Source: Bacillota bacterium
Lineage (GTDB): Bacteria; Bacillota; Clostridia; Peptostreptococcales; Anaerovoracaceae
DNA length: 64,000 nucleotides
Assembly: GCA_019420305.1 (NCBI GenBank)
Contig: JAHZHL010000006.1
Span: 1-64,000, forward strand
Direction: 5' to 3'
Every line of letters begins with the position of its first letter. The first letter of the stretch is position 1. This document shows, piece by piece, positions 58,330 through 64,000 of this stretch. A model generated the notes under the pieces. It saw only the letters and a list, made by a program, of their open reading frames with translations, was not told the origin of the DNA and did not search any database. The translations under genes were made by a program, and so were the position numbers.

Positions 58330-59412
58330 TTACAAACTGCCGCAACCTTCATTTTTCAGGTTTTTCAAAATCGTACGCGCGAAGGATTCCGCCCGTTTTT
58401 CAATCCCATCAATTTCCAGAATTTCCTTGGGATTGTTGGCGGTTTCCAGCAGTGAAAAATGCCCCGGAAGGCGGAATGTTTTATTCATATTCAGCGCACT
58501 GATGAGCTGCTGTGCCACCAGGTCCCCGCCGCTGTATCCGGAAACAACGATTCCGAACAAGCACTTATCGTAAAATTTATGTGTCATCACCAGCGCGGTC
58601 AGCCGATTGATAAAGGCGGCCAGATTCGCTCCCAGCGCGTCATTGTAATTAGGGCAGACCATGACAAGCGCGTCACAATCCAGTACGGCCGGGTAGACAT
58701 CTTCTACAATCGGTCCACCATAAAAACACTTCTCCTCTTCCGCGAAGTGCCTGCAGGTCTCATAAGGGCATCCCCGGCAGTCCATCACTTTCCCATTGCG
58801 GATGGAAATTTCCCGGATGTCGCACTCCCCCAGATGCTCCCGAACCATTTCCCAAAGAGACAGGCTGTTGGAAGTCTTATATTCGCTGGCATGCAGCATC
58901 AGAATCTTCGGCTGTTTTTTCGCCAGCGGCTTGAACTGGAGCATGTTATATATTAGCTGCCTTCCCGCGATCATATAGGCCCCCAGATTATCCACCTGGA
59001 AGTTCTGTGCCCGGATATTGAAATTTTTCAAGGAACGGGTTCCCTCTACAAGCGGTCTCCCCGGAAACGTACAGCCGGAACGGTTGGCGCTGAATACCAG
59101 CTCTCTGGAAACCGATTTGGTAAACAGCTCACTGTTTCCATCGATGATGACGCCGCCCACGCTTCCTTCAAAACAATCCCTTCTAAGCCGTATCAGCTTC
59201 AGCATGCTGTAATACTCAAGATTGATTCCTGATTCTCCCAGCGAAATGGAAAACAGAAGTTTTTTGCCCCGCAGATCCGTTTTTTCAAACTCTTCGGCCG
59301 TCACAATCTCCTCATAGGAATATCCTTTCAGGCTGGCGTCCAGAATCGCCTGCAATCGCTCTGTCTTTCTGGTTTCACTGCAGAGCGGGTTGATTAAAAC
59401 AAAATCTCCCAT
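58330..59412 (-). CDS. Flavodoxin-fold NAD(P)H oxidoreductase-like protein, extended
   Basis: 360 residues. The C-terminal half (about 165-350) resembles NADPH-dependent FMN reductases: KILMLHASEYKTSNSLSLWEMV, CRGCPYETCRHFAEEEKCFYGG (three or four Cys), DALVMVCPNYNDALGANLAAFINRL. The N-terminal 160 residues are an unrecognised domain (DFVLINPLCSETRKTERLQAILDASLKG). SD TAGGAGG precedes the ATG. It is the third gene of an operon with an LDH-like dehydrogenase and a 1,175-residue nucleotidyltransferase-containing protein; a redox role for that cluster is plausible but unproven. Confidence 0.75.
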   Translation of the reverse strand: MGDFVLINPLCSETRKTERLQAILDASLKGYSYEEIVTAEEFEKTDLRGKKLLFSISLGESGINLEYYSMLKLIRLRRDCFEGSVGGVIIDGNSELFTKSVSRELVFSANRSGCTFPGRPLVEGTRSLKNFNIRAQNFQVDNLGAYMIAGRQLIYNMLQFKPLAKKQPKILMLHASEYKTSNSLSLWEMVREHLGECDIREISIRNGKVMDCRGCPYETCRHFAEEEKCFYGGPIVEDVYPAVLDCDALVMVCPNYNDALGANLAAFINRLTALVMTHKFYDKCLFGIVVSGYSGGDLVAQQLISALNMNKTFRLPGHFSLLETANNPKEILEIDGIEKRAESFARTILKNLKNEGCGSL

Positions 59413-59439
59413 AAAAAAACCTCCTACTGTTCTCCTTTG

Positions 59440-60444
59440 TCAGCGCAGCGCCCTCAGATGACCGTACGCGGACTCAATCCTTTCATACAATTTTTGCGGA
59501 AGCGGCAGATCTTCCACTTCGATACCATAAGGTGTCCTGCGGTTTTTCACCCCAAGAAACGCCCCGCAGTCGCCCTTTCCAAAATAAACGGAACTGTAAT
59601 GCCACTGACCTGACGCGGTCGCGAGTATGGAGATGGCTCCGGAAGAAAGCGCCGGCGCGATATATGGCTTAAACCCAAGTTCCCGTGTTTTCAGGTTCGA
59701 CTGCACCGCCAGCTTGGTCAGTTCCCTGGACAATTCGTCATCGTAGTTTTCCAAACTGTTGGCAAGAACCAGATCCTCCCCGTGGGGGCCAAAGGCCCTG
59801 CCTTCACTCAAATACTGCCGGAAGCGTTCGTTTTTTTCCGCGAAGTAAATTCCCCTGCTGTTCATAACTCCCAGCCCGTACCCTTGCACTTGCTCCCGCT
59901 TTAATCCACATAAAAGCGCTGCCTTGCACAGCGGATCTACCGGGTCGGAAACCACGGCAAACAGTCCCCGAAAATCCCTGGATACCGCCTGCTCCGCAAA
60001 AACTTCCACCAGCTGAGAATTGGCCTTCAGCTGGGCCATACGCACATCCTCCACCCGGCTTCCCACCGGAGGCACGCCTTTTGAAGCGCAAAACACAAAG
60101 ATATCGCAGTCAAACAGGCGCTCGGGAGAAATGATTTCCACGCGCGGCATCCTCTCCCGCGCGAAAGGCGCCTGAATCTGACCCGCTTCCATTTCAAAGC
60201 GCAGAATGGATTTTTCATTCAGATCGCAGATTCCGATGGAAGACACCGCCTCCGTTCCCAAAAGCCGCAGTCCGATCAGGAGCATCCCCCCTACATCTCC
60301 CAGCGCCAGCAGGTGAATCCGCTTCTTTTTTCTCAGGGAAAAGGGATTTTCCCGCTGCGGCCGGATAAAAAAGCTGTCAGCCTTCCGGTTTATACATTCC
60401 GGAGCCTCAAATAAGTCACTTAATCGTTTCCTGTTGTTTTTCAT
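59440..60444 (-). CDS. Divergent lactate/malate dehydrogenase-like protein
   Basis: 334 residues. Rossmann start HLLALGDVGGMLLIGLRLLG after a 40-residue N-terminal extension; DIFVFCASKGVPPVG corresponds to the coenzyme loop, DPVDPLCKAAL to the NPVD motif, and FGPHGEDLVLANS to the catalytic-His motif. It therefore resembles the LDH/MDH superfamily but with clear departures, so its substrate is probably different. The ATG overlaps the stop of the upstream 1,175-residue gene (ATGA), and a flavodoxin-like gene follows after 27 bases. Confidence 0.75.
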   Translation of the reverse strand: MKNNRKRLSDLFEAPECINRKADSFFIRPQRENPFSLRKKKRIHLLALGDVGGMLLIGLRLLGTEAVSSIGICDLNEKSILRFEMEAGQIQAPFARERMPRVEIISPERLFDCDIFVFCASKGVPPVGSRVEDVRMAQLKANSQLVEVFAEQAVSRDFRGLFAVVSDPVDPLCKAALLCGLKREQVQGYGLGVMNSRGIYFAEKNERFRQYLSEGRAFGPHGEDLVLANSLENYDDELSRELTKLAVQSNLKTRELGFKPYIAPALSSGAISILATASGQWHYSSVYFGKGDCGAFLGVKNRRTPYGIEVEDLPLPQKLYERIESAYGHLRALR

Positions 60445-63400
60445 ATAATGATATTCTCCAATCGAGTTAATCGTTCAATCCCGTTGAGCAGGTATCCGGA
60501 GGGAGCCAGATTCAAATCATAGTTCATATAGCTCCCCAGATCCGGGACTCTCGGTGAAATAACGGCTTCGGACAGTCTGCTTAAGGTCAGTTTTCTCCGG
60601 AACAGATTCTGATATTCTTCTTCCAGCGCCAGGAAAATATCTCTGGCGTTTTCAAGACATACCTTCGAAAACTCATAGATCGCGCTCCGCGGCGCATCCT
60701 CCAGAAAAGACGGCGCCGCGTACGGCAGAATCAGATTGATGGATGCCTGCAGGCTGGATTCGGTATCCTGCTCCCTCTTTACTCCGTCTCCGCCGATAAA
60801 CGGATACAGGCTGGACTCTACAAACCAGCTGCGCAGGTTCGGCACAAAATAAGCGCTGTCCACATCCCTTCCCTGAATGGTCATCAGATCTTTTCCTCTT
60901 CCGGACAAAAGTCCCACGACCAATTTGCTGACATTCACCTGGTTTTTCTTGAGAATCGGGTCCAGTTCTTTCATGCGGTAGCCTTTGTGCAGCAAATCAT
61001 CGACCAGAATGACCGGCCGGTTAAAAGATTTGATCGTCCGGATCTGGTTTTCTATGGGTGAATAATACGGATATTCCTCGATACGGAACCCGCTCAGATC
61101 CGGATTAAACCGTTTTTCCGTATGAATGGTCTTTGTAACCGTATTGGGAACCGCCATGCCTCTCAGGATCTTTCCGAAGGGAACGCACATGTACGGCCCC
61201 AGATTTCTTACTTTTGTCGGCTCGCTGGGAACACCGTTGTCCCTGGTTACCATGTTGATGATCTTGTGGTGCATCACACCTGAATTGAAAGACAGCACCA
61301 GATTGCCCGGGTACAGCTCCGTCAGCGCCAGCTGCAGCTTCCGGTACGCCTTGTCCATCGTTTCCAAGATCTTCTCGTTTTTGTTAAAGGGATCTTTCAG
61401 TACCGTATCCATATTCTGGAACACGGTCAGCGGATTTTTCATATCCACTTCGTAGATTCCGGTGCCTTTTCCGCTTATCTGAATTTCCCGGAACCCCTGC
61501 CTTTTCAGCACAGACAAAATTTCCTCATTTCCCGCGCTTTCTTCCGCGGGATGGTAAATCGCGTAGGTCGCGTCTTCTTCAATCACCTGGGAAAGGGTTT
61601 CCGTCAGAATGAGCTGAGCCGCGTCCCGAATTGCCGTCTCCGAGTCAACATAAAGACAGCCGATGATTGTAATTCTTCCGGTCGCTTTTTCTCTCAGATA
61701 AGCCGCCAGATCCGCGTTCTGAAACTCGCCGTAAAGCTCCATGGAATTAATCTCTTTTACTGCCGCCAGCGCGCAGATCCGGTCCTCTCTGCTTCCGTCA
61801 CAGATGGCGGTGGTCCGCACTTCCGGCTGGTTGATATATTCTTTTATCCGGTAAAAATTATGCCCCTGCTTTCGGATTTCATGCTCCAAATCCCCCAGGA
61901 TTCCGCTTCCTCTGTGGGCCAGAGGCTCAAAGCGGAGCATTTTCGTCTGCATGATATGCTTGTACTGCGGTTCTCTGAGGTAGAGGCTGTTGTCATAAAT
62001 ATAGTTCTGCGCTACCGTATCGATCAAATTGGAAATGTCCCTGTTATAGTCGATGTTTTCACGAATTCTGGTAGAACTGATATCCTCCAGATGAACCGGC
62101 AGTGTCAGTTCTACGACCCGTCCGGAAATATTCTTGTAGGCTTCGGTCAGATCGTCCTTTTTTTCCTCCCCTACCGCCGCACTTTCCCGCCGGAACACAA
62201 TATGATTGAAGGTATGAATCGAGTTCTTTGACGGCGGCGCCTTGTAGGAAGAGGCATTGATAATAACGTCGCTTCCCACCACAATATACAGCTCCTTGTC
62301 TGGCAGCAGGCGGTATAGTTTTTCCAGGTCAGCAGGATTCGCGATATTAATCGGCTCATCGTCCGGAAACAGATAGACGTTTCCCTCATCCGCCACAGAC
62401 ATGGTGATGATTTTCTGCCGGATCAGTCTCGGCTGCGTCTTCTTGGACCAGGAAAATTCGTCCAGCGCCAGATAAACTTCAAACCCCAGATCCCGTATAG
62501 AAGTAACGATTCCCTTGTGGCTTAGAGAAAACGGATCAAATGTCCCCGGGAAAAATGCCACCCGTTCCCGCTCCGGCAGACAGAATCCGCCGATTTCCAG
62601 GTTATATTCGGAAATAAACCGATAGATATGGTTGAGGGCAGCCGCGTTTGTAAAAAAGGTCAGTTCCTTTTCCTTCTGGTTGGAAATCAAGGTCAGCATC
62701 TTTTTATAAATCCGCTGAAAAATGTTATATTTCCGCTCCAGGCTCAAAAGCGGACTGCCGAAAATATGCTGCCCGATTACCATAAACGCCTCCTGGCTGA
62801 CTGTTTCATTATAGTTGGCCAGCCCCCTCAGCAGCATCCCCAGAAGCTGCTGCTTGCGGCGGTCGTAGTCCTCATCGGTCTGGGGAAAACGCTCTTGATA
62901 TTCCGGAAAATGTTTAATCACTTCTCCTACCGTGTCCAGGGTGACTGAAGCCACCTTATCATTTGTATTTTCCAACAGTTTGCGGAAGTCTCCCAGAAGT
63001 TCATCCAGTTCGTTGGGATGAAGGTATAGAGCGAGAATACCCAGGTATTCCGGTATATATTTGGAAAACTGGTATTCTCCGATTTCCAGTCCTTTTGTCA
63101 ATTCAATTACCAGCTCATTTCTCTGATCCAGAGGGAGCAGCCGAATAACTTCTAAAAGTCCGCGCCCTGCCTCATGTCTTACCGTAACTCGTTCGCTGAC
63201 TTTAATCAGATTGGAAAAATGGGTAGCTACATGCAAAACTTCTTCCACATTTCCTCGCTTGATTTTATCCAAAAGGAACTCAATATTGACCGCTTTGATC
63301 ACCCATGGAGTATCTACTTTCAGATTTTCCAGAAAAATATCGGAATCGGTCTCCTCATCGCGATACAAAAGCGTTTCGTATTTTTCCTTTATATCCGGAT

Positions 63401-63968
63401 CATTCAACGTATTCAGGGCTGACTTGATTTTATATTTCAGGAAAATCGCACTTACTCCGAACTCCTCCCCAGGGATGTTGTTCATCAGACTTTCCGCCAG
63501 TTCTTTCAGCCACGTTCCGCCTTCCTGCCGCGCCATGTATTTTGTCAGCCGCAGCGCACCGACTTTGATTTCCAAATCCTCCCGGAACGAGGTCTGATAC
63601 GCGAATTCCATCAGCGTCTCCTGTTCTTCCCGCAGGCAGAGTTCAAGAGGGATACTTAGGGCAGAATCCAGAAGGATAAACGCCGCGCAGTCATCCACAT
63701 ATACATTCTTGAAAAAGGAGAGGTAGACTTCCAGATACTGCTTTTTCTCTGTCTTTCCGCAATTTTCCAGCACAGATCCCAGAACAATTTTCAGAGTGTA
63801 GCCGATCCAGCGTTTATGCTGATCCGTCACTTTATGATCCGGAAAAATGATCTTTTCCAGGTACCGTTTCCACAGGCCCAGGCTGTCCACTTCCTCCCGT
63901 GTCCGGCTGACCCCTTCCGGCAGCTCTTTACGGTATTCTTCATCATAATTTACGATAATCTTTCCCAT
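60441..63968 (-). CDS. Giant fusion: helical repeats, nucleotidyltransferase, GNAT-like, PRTase-like
   Basis: 1,175 residues. Residues 1-460 are helical, resembling HEAT/ARM repeats. Residues about 470-665 form a NadD-like nucleotidyltransferase: VAFFPGTFDPFSLSHKG, in which only the last His of HxGH remains (SxSH), and SSTRIRE at 632-638. Residues about 700-850 look like a GNAT-type fold without a clear acetyl-CoA loop. Residues about 880-1100 are phosphoribosyltransferase-like, with VILVDDLLHKG (Asp990-Asp991) as the PRPP-binding motif. The combination suggests nucleotide-cofactor chemistry. First visible gene of an operon with an LDH-like and a flavodoxin-like gene. No strong SD is seen at the start. 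Confidence 0.7.
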   Translation of the reverse strand: MGKIIVNYDEEYRKELPEGVSRTREEVDSLGLWKRYLEKIIFPDHKVTDQHKRWIGYTLKIVLGSVLENCGKTEKKQYLEVYLSFFKNVYVDDCAAFILLDSALSIPLELCLREEQETLMEFAYQTSFREDLEIKVGALRLTKYMARQEGGTWLKELAESLMNNIPGEEFGVSAIFLKYKIKSALNTLNDPDIKEKYETLLYRDEETDSDIFLENLKVDTPWVIKAVNIEFLLDKIKRGNVEEVLHVATHFSNLIKVSERVTVRHEAGRGLLEVIRLLPLDQRNELVIELTKGLEIGEYQFSKYIPEYLGILALYLHPNELDELLGDFRKLLENTNDKVASVTLDTVGEVIKHFPEYQERFPQTDEDYDRRKQQLLGMLLRGLANYNETVSQEAFMVIGQHIFGSPLLSLERKYNIFQRIYKKMLTLISNQKEKELTFFTNAAALNHIYRFISEYNLEIGGFCLPERERVAFFPGTFDPFSLSHKGIVTSIRDLGFEVYLALDEFSWSKKTQPRLIRQKIITMSVADEGNVYLFPDDEPINIANPADLEKLYRLLPDKELYIVVGSDVIINASSYKAPPSKNSIHTFNHIVFRRESAAVGEEKKDDLTEAYKNISGRVVELTLPVHLEDISSTRIRENIDYNRDISNLIDTVAQNYIYDNSLYLREPQYKHIMQTKMLRFEPLAHRGSGILGDLEHEIRKQGHNFYRIKEYINQPEVRTTAICDGSREDRICALAAVKEINSMELYGEFQNADLAAYLREKATGRITIIGCLYVDSETAIRDAAQLILTETLSQVIEEDATYAIYHPAEESAGNEEILSVLKRQGFREIQISGKGTGIYEVDMKNPLTVFQNMDTVLKDPFNKNEKILETMDKAYRKLQLALTELYPGNLVLSFNSGVMHHKIINMVTRDNGVPSEPTKVRNLGPYMCVPFGKILRGMAVPNTVTKTIHTEKRFNPDLSGFRIEEYPYYSPIENQIRTIKSFNRPVILVDDLLHKGYRMKELDPILKKNQVNVSKLVVGLLSGRGKDLMTIQGRDVDSAYFVPNLRSWFVESSLYPFIGGDGVKREQDTESSLQASINLILPYAAPSFLEDAPRSAIYEFSKVCLENARDIFLALEEEYQNLFRRKLTLSRLSEAVISPRVPDLGSYMNYDLNLAPSGYLLNGIERLTRLENIII

Positions 63969-64000
63969 GAGTGTCGCCGCCTGGCGCCGAATGTCGCCTT

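Noticed and set aside
1..64000. tRNA or rRNA genes, CRISPR arrays, complete insertion sequences
   Set aside because: Reading the intergenic stretches gave no cloverleaf with a T-arm, no spaced identical repeats, and no intact transposase with terminal repeats.

Overview
The window reads as chromosomal DNA of an anaerobic, endospore-forming member of the Clostridia. Evidence: gpr and spoIIP (sporulation and germination) sit next to lepA and hemW; there are several ferredoxin-linked oxidoreductases; Shine-Dalgarno (SD) sites are strong and purine-rich; and TTG start codons are common. Family-level placement cannot be read reliably. Most genes lie on the minus strand with no strand-bias switch, so the window probably sits within one replication arm. 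No rRNA, tRNA, CRISPR array or complete insertion sequence was recognised.

Left part (1-10.4 kb): a flavodoxin gene broken at the window edge; two aldo/keto reductases with C-terminal 4Fe-4S domains; a DUF2156 protein; a divergent set of amidohydrolase, LuxR regulator and MFS transporter; an SseB-like protein; and an ECF sigma factor overlapping its probable anti-sigma factor. A 330-base gap between convergent genes holds a nested inverted-repeat structure. Next (10.4-20 kb) is a core block: acyltransferase, glpK, hemW, lepA, a 61-residue small protein, spoIIP, gpr, acyl-ACP thioesterase, rpsT and a PAS-like protein.

Middle (20-44 kb): M20 peptidase; flavin reductases with HxlR regulator; a 2-aminoethylphosphonate (AEP) locus (RpiR regulator, ABC ATPase, a permease fused in frame to its lipoprotein binding protein, phnX); a doubly decayed YefM-YoeB toxin-antitoxin pair; LD-carboxypeptidase; acyl-CoA synthetase; BrnQ; a P1B metal ATPase behind a consensus promoter containing CsoR-like sites; DacF; a DUF4143 ATPase; a secreted LRR/InlB-repeat protein; and a MarR-MATE-MATE operon with visible operators.

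Right part (44-64 kb): a gene-free stretch with clustered DnaA boxes and perfect palindromes; a ferredoxin-like protein; a GntR-ABC operon; small metabolic and redox genes; a split transketolase; MazF and NnrD; a 29-codon membrane-protein gene with a fully consensus promoter and its own terminator; MgtE; and a three-gene operon whose first product, 1,175 residues long, joins a helical-repeat region, a nucleotidyltransferase, a GNAT-like region and a phosphoribosyltransferase-like domain. That operon, the 29-residue gene, the DnaA-box region and the permease/binding-protein fusion are the strongest candidates for something undescribed.
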